Shown here piece by piece: positions 12,231 through 22,506 of a DNA stretch of 64,000 nucleotides; position 1 is the stretch's first letter; each line of letters opens with the position of its first letter. The notes beneath the pieces are model-generated. The model made no database searches and was not told where the DNA came from. It saw nothing but the letters and a program-made list of their open reading frames with translations. A program made the position numbers and the translations under genes. Source of the stretch: Sorex araneus (taxonomy: Eukaryota > Chordata > Mammalia > Eulipotyphla > Soricidae); assembly GCF_027595985.1 (NCBI RefSeq), contig NC_073305.1, positions 106,637,535 to 106,701,534 of the forward strand, in the 5' to 3' direction.

Positions 12231-12585
12231 CTTTTCTCCCTTTTTTCTTGTGTGGAAATATACTTTATTTTTTAAATTTATGTTTGTAAAAACACCATTA
12301 TTTATAAGTTATCCATAATACAGTTGTTTGAGGCATGCAACATTCCAACATCAATCCCGCCACCAGTGTGATCCACCCTTCACCAATGTCCCCAGTTTCC
12401 CTCCCCTCTCCCCAGTCTATCCCTTTAATAGGCATATAAATTTATTCCAGAAGAGAGGGAAATCCATTTACCCCTGCCAGGAGATCAGTCTACCTGGAAT
12501 GATGTGGCAGGGTGCAGAGTTCAGAAGTTACGGAGCTGGGCTCCCTGCTATGGCAGGGTTTCGATCTGTATATTTTCTTTAGAGA
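12231..12585 (-). mobile_element. L1 3' UTR-like fragment, diverged
   Basis: CCACCAGTGTGATCCACCCTT and CCACCAATGTCCCCAG resemble in antisense the 3' UTR blocks of other copies. The right part (12480-12585) is not matched to anything I recognise. Confidence 0.5.
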
Positions 12586-13606
12586 TATGTGTGTTTAGCA
12601 ATTCTGTACATTTTCATGAACTTATTTTATTGCTGTGGAGCATTATGACTGCTACATCTACCTCAGATAGCATTCCTTTGTCCAATGTATATTATATGAA
12701 TATTTTATCCCATTTTTAGGAAGTCTCTTTGAGTACTAAAACTTTTTTCAAACGAATGAGTGAACAAATAAATTGACGAAAAGGGCAGTATGTGCAAAAG
12801 CCACTTACAAACAGTCCCACCACCCAGGATATAAATAGTCTATAAGGGAACTTAACATTTACTATACTAGTTTAATGACACACATTCCTGCAAGTGAAAT
12901 GTGCTGAGGTTCATGCACTTCCTAATAAGGGGCAAAATTGGAATTAAACCCAGTTCTGACTTTCTTCCTAACCCAGGCTCTTATAAATCTAAGGTACTTC
13001 TATGATTTCCCAGTAGTTAAGCCTGATTTAATACTGATCTTGGGACTTTATTTCCTCCCTGATACAAGATTCCAAGGAGTTATGTTATAAGCAATAAAAG
13101 TGTGAGAATCCCCAGAGAAGGTGTGTGACTGGCATCTAAAAGATACTCCATTCAAAAAATTAAACCATTTCTGTCTGATTGATATTATTAGTTTTGTCTT
13201 ATGATGCCACCATTGTTTATAAGTAGGTGACTTTATTAAAAGTAAATTAAAAAGTTTCATGTACTCACATAAAGTATTTCAAGGGTAGTTGTTAGAGGTG
13301 GGAAATGGAAATTCAGACAGAAATAGGATTTCTCTGAGGTCCTTCTGAGACCCACATAGATTGGAGTGTCTAATCGTATTGATTCTTCACCTTTGATTAT
13401 TTTCTCCTGGCCTATTTACAGCTAGAAAAAAACATAATCAAGGTTACTAAGGTTTCTTTCCCCTATACTTGTACCTGCAGAATGCTGAGTCGTAACTGCA
13501 CTCCTGTATTTGGTGAAATACATGTAGAATTAATTTTACTTAATAAATAAATTATCTGTGATAGATAAAATATATTAGACAGTTAAAACAGAATAATTTT
13601 ATTTAA
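12586..13606. other. Unique DNA, no feature seen
   Basis: No coding frame or repeat landmark recognised over about 1 kb. Confidence 0.5.
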
Positions 13607-13769
13607 GGGGATGGAGGGATAATACAGTGCTGGAATGGGACTTGTCTTGCACATGGCCAACCCAGGTTCAATCCCCAGAACCTCATCTGACCCCGGAGCT
13701 CTGCCAGGAATGATTCTTGAGCAGAAAGCTAGTAGTAATTCATGAGCATAGTCAGATATGGCAAAAAAA
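13607..13769 (+). mobile_element. SOR-type SINE, divergent
   Basis: Head AGGGATAATACAGTGCTGG and B-box-like GGTTCAATCCCC, then a diverged body. Old copy with a poor A-tail. Confidence 0.75.
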
Positions 13770-14006
13770 TGCACTGAAACAACTTATCCCTGATTCCACA
13801 TGTAGTATCCTAATGATGGAAATGGGTAAAAATGTTAAAAGGGTTGACACAGAAAGAAGAATCAAAAGAGCTGCATACAAAGAACAAAGACAATTTTAAA
13901 AACATCTCCTTGTTTCTCCAAATTTGAAATTGATAGTTTCTTTTCATAATAATAAATGCTAAAGCAAACAAAGTTAACAGAATGTAAAAAAATAGGGTGT
14001 ATTATT

Positions 14007-14275
14007 GGCTGGAGCGATAACACAGCAAGTAAAGCATTTGCCTTAAACTCAGCCAACTTGGGTTCGATTCATCCGCCCCTCTTGGAGAGCCCAGCAAGCT
14101 ACTGAGAGTATACCGCCCACATGGCAGAGCCTGGCAAGCTAGCTGTGGCTGGCGTATTCAATAGCCAACAGTAACAACACAGTAGCAACACAGTAACAAC
14201 AAGTCTCACAATGGAGACGTTACTGGAGCCCACTGGAGAAAATCAAGGAAAAACAGGATGACAGTGATACATTGC
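14007..14275 (+). mobile_element. RTE-tailed SINE, full length
   Basis: The tRNA-like head (GGCTGGAGCGATAACACAGC, B box GGTTCGATTC) continues into the second-type body: GCCCCTCTTGGAGAGCCC, GCAAGCTACTGAGAGTAT, then AGTAACAACAAGTCTCACA. The 3' end GGAGACGTTACTGGAGCCC and GGATGACAGTGATAC corresponds to the last codons and tail of the RTE element at 30.4 kb. No A-tail. Confidence 0.88.
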
Positions 14276-14279
14276 TACA

Positions 14280-14985
14280 TGATGCCACCAACAGGTCAAC
14301 CTGTACCTGCTGGGTGAGTGCATCAGCAGCCTGAAGGTTCTTTCAGGCTTTCTGACACCCCAAAATTGCCACTGTGCCTTCAGCCAGACCCCAACAACTT
14401 GGGACCAAGTTTACCAAGAAATTACACGGCCAAAATTTAGGTATGTGGGAACCACACCCACAAACCACCTCCAGCTCAGCTATACAAGCTCATTTATTGG
14501 CCATATTTCAGAGACCCCTAGATAAATCTCGAAAGAGACCAAAAGCCACAGTTCAACTCGAACCCACACATGGCTGAACAAACTGTGAAAATTGGAGAGG
14601 GCAGGTTGTCCTTTGCCTGCCCAAGCAGAGCTCCCGCAACTGCTTGTTTCCACAATCCAAAATGGCCGCTACACCCCCTGGCCTGATTCCACCATCTCAG
14701 GACAGACCTCATCAAGATATAATCTGCTGACACTCCTGGTATGTGGGTTTTGTGATTGAAATCTTCAGGCTTTAACAGAATTGGGGTGGGCTACCTTTCC
14801 CACTTCCCAATACACATGGAAGCACTGGCAATCACACCCACAGACCAACTCCACCACCACTTTGTAAAATCTATTACTGGCTTTGCTTCAGAGACCCATA
14901 AATAAATCTTGAAAGAGATCAAAAGCCAGAGACACAGCAGGGAGTACTGGAAGACACCACAGAGCCAGAAACCTCTCTGGGCCCC
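14280..14985 (+). mobile_element. Composite retroposon module A
   Basis: Contains a unit present twice: CACACCCACAAACCACCTCC...AGAGACCCCTAGATAAATC (14453-14545) and CACACCCACAGACCAACTCC...AGAGACCCATAAATAAATC (14836-14917). Related sequence is inverted at 38401-38472 and 38788-38850. It ends with ACCTCTCTGGGCCCCAT, a phrase repeated near 16492 and 16792 in the downstream modules. No protein is recognised. Boundaries are approximate. Confidence 0.6.
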
Positions 14986-14990
14986 ATCAT

Positions 14991-15236
14991 TGTATCACTG
15001 TCATCCCATTATTTGTAGATTTGCTCAGGCGGGTGCCAGTAATGTCACCATTCATTCCTGTTGCATGCTAGTGTAGCCCGATGGTATATTGGGGGCTCTT
15101 TCAGGATCAGGGGAATGAGGACTGTTGTTGTTACTATTTTTGGCATATCGAGTATGCCACAGGTAGCTTGCCAGGCTCTACTGTGCAGGCGGGATACTCT
15201 CAGTAGCTTGTCAGGCTCTCTAAGAGGGACAGAGAC
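14991..15236 (-). mobile_element. Long RTE-tailed composite, 3' part
   Basis: Read on the minus strand it has the SINE-type block (GGTAGCTTGCCAGGCTCT in plus orientation), an extra segment seen also at 38.55 and 49.35 kb (GGCTCTTTCAGGATCAGGGG), and the RTE tail next to TGTATCACTGTCATCCC. The tRNA head is missing. On the minus strand it lies directly downstream of the VAV3-like exon. Confidence 0.78.
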
Positions 15237-15925
15237 TTTTGGGGTAGCCTCTAATTTCCTTTATAGGTGTTCCCAACTACCAAATGTAAGCTTTTGGTAG
15301 ACTGGCATGTTGTAATGATCTGCACACTGACAAACACACACCTGCCTGCATCTCTGGGCAGCACCTGGGACATCTATGGCCTCAGGTTGATCTCAAGGTT
15401 GATGGAGTGTGCCCAGAAGTTGTTGAGCAGCTAGAAGAGCAGGACCCTATCTCGGAGAGTCTGTGCTAGATCGAACACCTGCACTGAGTCCCAGGTCACC
15501 CGGTGGTTGGCAGACAGCACCCCACAGTGGATGAGCCACTGTATGCACTGCCTCCATGTCTCTATGTCTGACGGGAGTACGACTCAACCCGACCAGGGCA
15601 GGCAGCGATGCAGCAGCTGCCACGGCGGTTTCTTGGTGCCCTGCCGATGACTTTCTGTCTGAATCTTGCAAAACAGCTGGCGATGTCCATCAGGAATCAC
15701 CTTCAGAGTTCCAACAGGGATCACGCATAGAGTTCCATGACTGGTGTGCTAAGCTCTGCATTGTCTGAGGCGACATAGTGAGCCGGGTTAGGGAGAGCGC
15801 AAGGGATTTGGGTGGTGGCAGTGCCATCAAACGTCCAATCAAATATGGTGTAGTAATTATGGAAAATAAGTAGGGAATGTCTTATGATGTATTGTGAAGC
15901 CATGAAAGCAACCACGCAGTTTAGG
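15237..15925 (-). other. Sequence flanking the VAV3-like exon
   Basis: 15237-15364 would be the start of intron 1 and 15558-15925 the 5' UTR/upstream side, if the block was copied as one genomic or pre-mRNA piece. It is more GC-rich than neighbouring unique DNA. No repeat landmarks are recognised. Assignment to the VAV3 locus is inference from position only. Confidence 0.4.
15365..15557 (-). pseudogene. VAV3: VAV3 first-exon copy (captured, broken)
   Basis: On the minus strand from ATG 15557, with small shifts, it reads [37 protein letters not shown] and INLRP-MSQ. This is the N-terminal calponin-homology start of VAV-family Rho guanine exchange factors and fits VAV3 best ([18 protein letters not shown]). 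The copy is 193 bp against about 204 bp expected. It has a small deletion just after ATG, stop codons where Cys and Gln codons are expected, and other indels. The exon-like segment ends CAG followed by GTGCTG, where a splice donor would fall, so it looks like a genomic or unspliced copy. It is not functional. Confidence 0.8.
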
Positions 15926-17421
15926 AATATGTTCATTCATGAAGCTTGGCCAGAGCATGTGGAAAGCATACTGGAGCATGGCAGTGGTTGGGTTGTGGAG
16001 ATCATCTGCAAGGGCTGGGTCCCTTGGGGTGGGGAGGGCTCTCACCAGCCCCCCTCTGGTGAGTGAAAATAGACTAGCGCAGAGTCCGGTGGCATGGTTA
16101 TGGGGGCCTCATTTTATGCTCCCTCTGGGAGAAGCAGCCGTGAGTTCTGGCCAATGAAAAGATTATCTGATGCCGACAGGAGGTGGCTTATGGGTGTGAC
16201 CCCTAGGCCGCCAGAGACTGGGGGAAGCAGGCAGAGGATCTCTACTCCTGGGTTCCATTGAGCCCAGAGTCCAAGGTCACAAAGTTCCCCATTACTTGGG
16301 TTCCGTGGAACTTCACTCATGAGTGAGGCTCAACCTGAGCATGTGGAAAACAGCCTGGAGCATGGTGGTAGTTGGGTTGTGGAGGTTGGCTGCCAGGTCT
16401 GGTTCCCTTGGGGCGGGGAGAGCTCTCACCCGTCCCCCTCCGGGGTGCCCCTAGTGAAAACAGCCTGGCATGGAGTCTCTGTATCTGGGCCCCATATCAA
16501 ACCAATTTCACCAGAGCATCCCAGATGGAGCAGGTGCAGTCTCTCCTCCCCTCCTACTCCAGACGAAACCCTGGCATCCAAGAGCTTCCACAAGCAAGGC
16601 CCAGGTCTGCAGGTTTCAGGACTAAATCTCTATACCGCATGGTGGCAGAGGTGTGAGCTATTCCTCCCTGGCTCCCTGTCAGCCTGGCTGTCAGCCGAAA
16701 TTTGCCTCCAGGCACCATCTTAACACACCAACAGCCCTAGTTCAGAGACACAGCAATGAGTCTTGGAAGACACCACAGAGCTGGAGATCTCTCTGGGCCC
16801 CATACCGAGCCAGTTTCACCGAGCCCCCCCAGATGGACCAGTTGCAGTCTCCCCTCCTACTCCAGATGGAATCCTGGCAACCAAGAGTTTCCACAAGCAA
16901 AACCCAGGTTTGCGTGTTTTAGGACTAAATCTCCATGCCACATGGTGGCAGAAGCACCGGGGTGTTCCCCCCCAGCTCCCCGCCTGCTCATCAACCTAGC
17001 TGTCACCCCCACAATCTGCCACTGGGCCCCATCTTAGCACACCAAAAGCCCTGGTCCAATTTACTCCCTAAATGGATTAGTGCCCTACAGAGATGTCTCT
17101 GGAACCCAACTATCTACAACCTAGGATTCCAGAAGTGTGTGGCCACAGCACCTAAGATTTTCAAAATGAGTGGACAATAAATGATCAGGCTTGAATGGTG
17201 GTTGGAAAATTCAAGCAAAATATAATGCTCAAAAGTAGAGAGAGTATTGGGGAAATTGCCTGCCATGGAGGCAGGGTGAGGACTGGTATGGGAGGGTGAA
17301 TACTGGGGACACTGGTGATAGAAATTGTGTACTGGTGGAGGGATGGGTGTTCAATCATTGTACGGCTGAATCTTGAGCATGAAAGCTTTGTAAATGTCTC
17401 ATGGTGATTCAATTAAAAAAA
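15926..17421 (+). mobile_element. Composite retroposon with repeated modules and L1-like 3' tail
   Basis: Module B (GAGCATGTGGAAAGCATACT, then GGTTGGGTTGTGGAG) occurs near 15950 and again at 16335, about 385 bp apart, and in related form near 38970. Module C (GGGCCCCATA...CAGTTTCACC) occurs near 16490 and 16795. The 3' part (17180-17421) matches L1-type 3' UTR: CTGCCATGGAGGCAGGGTG, TGGTGGAGGGATGGGTGTTC and CATGGTGATTCAATTAAAAAA. No ORF2 lies between the modules and the tail, so this looks like a non-autonomous element using an L1 3' end. Confidence 0.65.
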
Positions 17422-17645
17422 CTGTCTGTCACTGTCATCCCATTGCTCATCGATTTGCCCGAGCGGGCACCAGTAATATCTCCAGTGTGAGACTTGTTAC
17501 TGTTTTTGGCATATCGAATATGCCACGGGTAGCTTGCCAGGCTCTGCTGTGTGGGCAGGATACTCTTGGTAGCTTGTCCGGCTCTCCAAGAGGGGCGGAG
17601 GAATTGAACCCAGGTCAGCTTCATGCAAGGCAAATGCCCTACCTC
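17422..17645 (-). mobile_element. RTE-tailed SINE
   Basis: Antisense: tail GTCACTGTCATCCCATTGC, body ACGGGTAGCTTGCCAGG, head end GAATTGAACCCAGGTC. Flanks CAATTAAAAAAA (17410) and CAATTGAAAAAAA (17646) suggest a TSD at the 3' end of the preceding composite. Confidence 0.88.
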
Positions 17646-17788
17646 CAATTGAAAAAAAGAGAGAGAAAAAGGAAAAAGGAAGAGTAATGTGGAGTTCATG
17701 CCCAATTGAATCAACTTAATCAATGGCTGAATAAATAGAGTACTCCTACATTTAAAAAAAAGAAGAAGAAGAAAAATTTTAACAGTAC

Positions 17789-18422
17789 TGTTGGATAACG
17801 TTGGTTTGTCCTTGCTCCTTCCGCAGGGAGCTTTGTTTTACTGAGTTACTCCCACAACAGTGTTCCTGAGGCATACCCAATTCCATCAAGCACAATAATC
17901 CTATATTGCTTTTCTCTTTCCTTTATGTCATTTGCATGGTTTAGCAATGTCCTTTTTGTATAGACACAGGAAGACAGTTGATGCTATGCTTTTGTAACAT
18001 GGGAGTTAATTTACTCCGAATAATATTTACTCCTAGGCATCTGTCATATTTACCTGACTTAAGTCTCAGTTGCCCTTACTTCCTAATATCCCCAAAAGGA
18101 GGGTCTCAGCAAGAGGCAAGGATGGACCAAGGGAAAGTTATAAGCTACCTTGTCATCAAAACGGGACAAGCTACGTTCCAAAAGAAGTATAAGTTAAGAA
18201 CACGTTCATGGAACAAACTTTGTCATGACCCAAAAAGAAGTAACTAAATAAGTAACTAAATAAGGACCTAGCTGGGGTTAGGAAAGATTAACCTGGCCTG
18301 AGAACTATAGTCTGGAATATATAGTGAGATGTCCACAGGAAGAGCCAACCTTTAAGTTTAATGTATATCTTAGTGTGTTCAAACAAAATGACTAAAAATA
18401 TTAGTAAGAACTAAATTTATTA
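17789..18422 (+). mobile_element. ERV LTR copy 3, left part
   Basis: Begins TGTTGGATAACG and continues with the family landmarks AGACACAGGAAGACAGTTGATG, TCCCCAAAAGGAGGGTC and GGTTAGGAAAGATTAACC, all with counterparts in copies 1, 2 and 4. It is interrupted at 18422 by a 1.84 kb insertion and resumes at 20277. No clear 6 bp TSD was found for the LTR itself. Confidence 0.82.
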
Positions 18423-18432
18423 CTTCCAAGTG

Positions 18433-18859
18433 ATTTACTTCCAAGATTTGAAAATGGAACCAAAGCAGGGCTGGGTGGGCGCAACAGGCACAGCAGCCCT
18501 TGCATGGACACAGCTGCGTTCTCTCTCCTCTGCCCAGCGCAGTAGCTGATTCACTTCCTGTGTCCCCTCCCAGGGCCCTGTGAGAGGGAACTGTGAAGGA
18601 GAGGCTGGATCTTTCAGGCACACGAGTCACTAACTGGAAGAGCTGAGTGTGGGCCCTACAAACACCTGCCTCCCCTGTCCCCACCAACTTATGTAACCCC
18701 AGGGCCAGAGACAACAAATGGCCTTGGCTTTCTGCAAGAGACCAGAGGGCCCAGAGTCTGCCTTTCCCACCCCCTGCCCTTGATGCTTCCCCAGCCATGT
18801 TCTTTGTCTGCATGGATCAGTGCAGGACTGGCTAGAGAAACTAACTCTTGGAAGTAAAT
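18433..18859. repeat. GC-rich segment with 13 bp terminal inverted repeat
   Basis: ATTTACTTCCAAG at 18433-18445 and CTTGGAAGTAAAT at 18847-18859 are perfect reverse complements enclosing about 400 bp of GC-rich DNA. Open frames across it (for example the minus frame 18379-18813) show no recognisable domain. It could be a captured exon-like piece, an old transposon or coincidence. Confidence 0.45.
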
Positions 18860-19099
18860 TACTGTCTGGGGGTGAGAGGCTGTAAGGTTTGGGGTGGTGT
18901 GAGTGCCCAGGCACTAGGATGTGCATCCTCACAGTCCTCCTGGGTGGAGTGTGGACACCCCGTGTCTGTGATAGGAGCAAGAAGGTAGTAGTGAGAGGGA
19001 CACAGTCCCTGACCACAGAAACCTGCTGTCTTCTTTCAGCCCACAGCTGCTGACCTCCAGGTATGTGCCTGAATGTTGTCCCATGTCCTGGAGCCGTGG

Positions 19100-20075
19100 A
19101 CGCACAGCGCAGATTTACTCCATCTGTGCCATGTGTCCATGGCTTCATCTGTGTGCTGATCACATTGGAATTTCCTTCCCTTGGGGAGCTGAATCATTCT
19201 CTTATAGGTACTAACCACCATTTGCCCATTCATTGATGAACTGGGTTACTTGCGCCCTTGGGGTATTATTTGTAAAGCTGCTATGAAGGTGGGTGGACAG
19301 TTTTGAAAGTCTGCTTTCAGCTCTATGGGGTATATACCCCAATACAGAATTGCTGGGTCACTGAAAAATTCTATGCTTATGTTTTTGAGGGCCTGCCATG
19401 GTGTTGAGAAAACATCTTTGATTTGCGTTTGAAGGATGAATGTAGGGATGGTGGAGGGGGAAGCCACAAATTTTAAGGGAACATTTAGTGTGCAGAGGGC
19501 TTCATGGAAAGAGTTGAATTTTAGTCCCCCCTTTCCCTTTTTAATGCAACAATATATATCACATGAAATGAATCTTAACTGCTTTTAAGTTTCCAATGCA
19601 CTGTCATTAATTACATCTCCATTGTTTACCAACCCTCACCACCTACTACCAACTCCAAAACTTTACAAAGCTGAAATTCTGTGTCTAGTCTACTTTAGCT
19701 CCCTGTTGCCTCCCCTGTAGTCCCCAGACACCACCTGTTTCCTTTCTGTCCCCATGAATTGACCATTCTAGGCTTCCTGTAGAAGTAGATGCATACAGCT
19801 TGCAACCTGTTGGCATCTGGCTTCTGTCCCTCTGCACCAGGTTTGAAGCATCATCTAGGTGCCAGTTGTGCCTGCTGAGTTTCCTTCCTTTTGGGGACTG
19901 AACCATATTCACGTGTAGGGATTGACCACACTGGTCCATTTATTGATGGAACTTGGCTACTTACATTTTGGGGGTATTGTCCATGAAGGTGGATGGACAA
20001 TGTCAGCTTCGAATGTCAGCTTTCATCTCTGCTTCTGTACCCCAAAACAGAATTGCTGGGTCACAGGGAACTTTT
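19100..20075 (-). mobile_element. Old L1 3' sequence, present as two related units
   Basis: Unit 1 (19100-19365) and unit 2 (19690-20075) both contain GATTTCCTTCC-type, CATTTATTGATGGAACT-type and AATTGCTGGGTCA landmarks of ancient antisense L1. They lie about 0.6-0.7 kb apart with 19500-19690 between. Confidence 0.6.
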
Positions 20076-20095
20076 CTGCTTATGAGCCCCTCTCA

Positions 20096-20266
20096 GAGAG
20101 CCCAACAAGCTACTGAGAGTATCTCGCCTGCATGGCAGAGCCTGGCAAGTTACCCATGGTGTAATCAGTATGCCAAAAACAGTAACAACAAGTCTCAGGA
20201 TGGAGACATTACTGGTGCCCACTCGAGCAAATTGATGAGCAAAGGGATGACAGTGATACGTGACAG
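20096..20266 (+). mobile_element. RTE-tailed SINE, head missing
   Basis: Starts in the body at GCCCCTCTCAGAGAGCCC, without the tRNA head, and runs through AGTAACAACAAGTCTCAGG and GGAGACATTACTGG to GGATGACAGTGATACGTGAC. It forms the right end of the 1.84 kb insertion. Confidence 0.88.
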
Positions 20267-20276
20267 AAATTTATTA

Positions 20277-20785
20277 TGATTTTTTAAATGGAATACAAGT
20301 TAAGAAGAAAGCAATAACCCTAGATGGGATCCCACACTTGAGTGGATCTCCTAGTAATCCAGAGTACTGAACCCTCAGATGAGATTTTGTCTCTAAATTA
20401 ATCTCCTAGAACTTTCCCTGAAGAAGTGGCTTTCATTTGTTTGTTGTTATGATAATGTTCAACCCCCACCTATGTGTAACCACACCCTTCATGATTTCTC
20501 TATAACTATGCTGTAAGGAGGGAGGGGAAGGAAAGGGAAGAAGAAAAACAATGACACTGTAAAGGGAAAGACTTCCAACTATGCTGTGGGAGAAATAACT
20601 ACTCTGTAGGGGGAGAGAGATTTAACAAAGCTAGGGAAGAAATAATTATGCCGTAAGAAAGAAGGAAGAGAATGAACCTGTAAGAGAGGAGAAGGAGAAG
20701 AGAGAGATAAATGGTCCCTGATTACCAACCAGCCTGCGGAGGTGGTTCTTGGCCAGGCACACAACTCACACATCCACGCTTTTTG
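20277..20785 (+). mobile_element. ERV LTR copy 3, right part
   Basis: Resumes with TAGATGGGATCCCAC, GGATCTCCTAGTAATCCAGAG and GATAATGTTCAACCCCCACC, matching 10150-10300 of copy 1. A purine-rich tract follows (20515-20710). The end near 20785 is approximate. Confidence 0.75.
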
Positions 20786-21105
20786 AACTCACAAATGCTA
20801 TTTAATGGAAAAAGATATGCACATGGTTCAGGACCCAGGATTTCCAACCACTATTTTACCAATACTAAAACTTTCAGGTTTCACCCTCAAGGACAAAAGT
20901 CATAGATAGAGAGTTGTTGCCAAGGCGGCTGATGCTCCTATATAAATTGGAGTAGAGTGAGTTTCAGTATCAAATCCACATCAGAAAAATAACATTCTAC
21001 TAGCACTTGCCATGTGATCTCAGATAGTAAATTAACAATCTCAATATTCCAATTCCATGCACATATAATAGGAATACTTGCACAGGGTCATAGTATTTGG
21101 TGAAC
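20786..21105. other. Unique DNA, no feature seen
   Basis: No recognised repeat or coding signal. Confidence 0.4.
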
Positions 21106-21347
21106 TTAAAAATATAAAATGTTCTGATGACCTCTCAGTGTCTGTATTGCAAGCCATAATGCCCAAAAGTAAAGAGAAAGTATAGGGAATACTGTCTGCC
21201 ATAGAGGCAGGGGGAGGGTGGGAAAGGGTGGATATACCGGGAGATTGGTGGTGGAGAATGTGCACTGTTGGAGGGATGGGTGTTTGGTCATTGTGGGATC
21301 GTGGCCCAAACATGAAAGCTTGTAACTATCTCATGGTGATTCAATAA
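21106..21347 (+). mobile_element. L1-like 3' UTR fragment
   Basis: CTGCCATAGAGGCAGGGGG, GGTGGTGGAGAATGTGCAC and CATGGTGATTCAATAAAAA match the 3' ends at 17180-17421 and, reversed, 58932-59100. A 5'-truncated copy. Confidence 0.8.
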
Positions 21348-22061
21348 AAATTTTTAAATGGTAAAATAAAAATATATATATATGAAATATTCTGCAATTT
21401 TTCTCATACTGGTATTCCTGCAGAGAGGAATATTGAACTAAAACTATTCTAAACATTTAAGGTTATTAAGCTATACTGCGCTTTCATGCATCTGTTGACA
21501 TTTTGCCATGCAAAATTATAAGCCAGATATGGAAGAACACTTATAAAACAAACTATAGTGCTATGAATAGAAAACAAGTATTTTCTGGCTGGTAAATTCT
21601 GAGAAAAATTAATTCCATAGTTTATAAATATGATGGGTTATGTATGTATCATTCATGCAGTTTCTGGGAGGGTCAGGATGTTACTATCCCATACTTTTAA
21701 TTTATTGAATTGCCTTTACTAATTTCCTTTAAATTTACATTTCCTTCCCAGCTAACATGTCTACCAAAGAAAATAAAGTAAATCAATTTTCTTTGCTGAC
21801 TGTTGCCTTCAAAATCCTTGTACTAGATCACCAGTGTAGTTCTGGTGATCTTGGAGCAGTTCTGGGTATGGTCATGCAAGCCACCAAGACCATGGATGTA
21901 GCCCTGGTGGGCCTGAGCAGCCCTAGCATTAAACTGCTGCCCCAGTTAGTCAAGAGTCTGTGGAAGTGGCCCGTAGGTCTCTAAGCACCACTGAAGAGAC
22001 ACAAAAGAAAAAGAAAAACCTTTGCCAGCAATTTCTGTAGTTGCCTAAGTTCCACTAAGTT
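21348..22061. other. Unique DNA with one unrecognised open frame
   Basis: Contains a plus-strand frame at 21757-21984 (75 codons) and an Ala/Gly/Leu-rich stretch near 21850-21980 that is more GC-rich than its surroundings. No family recognised; it could be an old retroposon body. Confidence 0.4.
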
Positions 22062-22075
22062 CCATTGAAGTCATT

Positions 22076-22320
22076 GTCACTGTCACTGTCATCCCGTTGC
22101 TCATTGATTTGTTCGAGCAGGCACCAGTAACGTCTCTCATTGTGAGACTTATTGTTACTGTTTTTGGCATATTGAATACACTACGGGTAGCTTGCCAGGC
22201 TTTGCCGTGCAGGCAAGATACTCTCGGTAGCTTGCGGGGCTCTCCAAGAGGGGCGGAGGAATCCACCACAGGTCGGCTGCGTGAAAATTGAACGGCCTAC
22301 CACTGTGCTATTGCTCCAAC
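22076..22320 (-). mobile_element. RTE-tailed SINE, full length
   Basis: Antisense copy with tail GTCACTGTCACTGTCATCC, shared body and head ending GCTATTGCTCCAACC. TSD CCATTGAAGTCATT (22062-22075) and CCATTGAAGTCACT (22321-22334), 13 of 14 identical. Confidence 0.93.
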
Positions 22321-22403
22321 CCATTGAAGTCACTAAGAGTTAAATGAAGGGGTACAAAAGGCTAGAAGGCCAAAAAAAAATGTATTTTGATCAGAATGAC
22401 AAA

Positions 22404-22496
22404 GACAGGGATGACGAATGGAGACGTTACTGGCACCTGCTCTAACAAATCGATGAACAACAGGATGACAAGTGATACAAGTGATACAAGTGATAG
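22404..22496 (+). mobile_element. RTE 3' stub (severely 5'-truncated)
   Basis: 93 bp between the direct repeats GAATGACAAA at 22394-22403 and 22497-22506. It reads the last RTE codons (DEWRRYW in GACGAATGGAGACGTTACTGG) and ends in repeated GATACAAGTGATACAAGT. Upstream bases GACAGGGATGACGAATGG match the RTE coding sequence (30380-30396), not the SINE body, so it is an RTE copy rather than a SINE. Confidence 0.82.
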
Positions 22497-22506
22497 GAAT
22501 GACAAA

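Larger units (their letters stand above)
18423..20266 (+). mobile_element. 1.84 kb retroposed insertion ending in an RTE-type tail
   Basis: A 10 bp direct repeat, AAATTTATTA, at 18413-18422 and 20267-20276 bounds it within the LTR. Contents: an unrecognised GC-rich segment (18431-19060), two diverged copies of an old antisense L1 3' stretch (19100-19365 and 19690-20075), and a head-less RTE-tailed SINE (20096-20266). The only retroposon end at the right boundary is that tail, so the block looks like one cDNA carrying upstream sequence. Confidence 0.7.
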
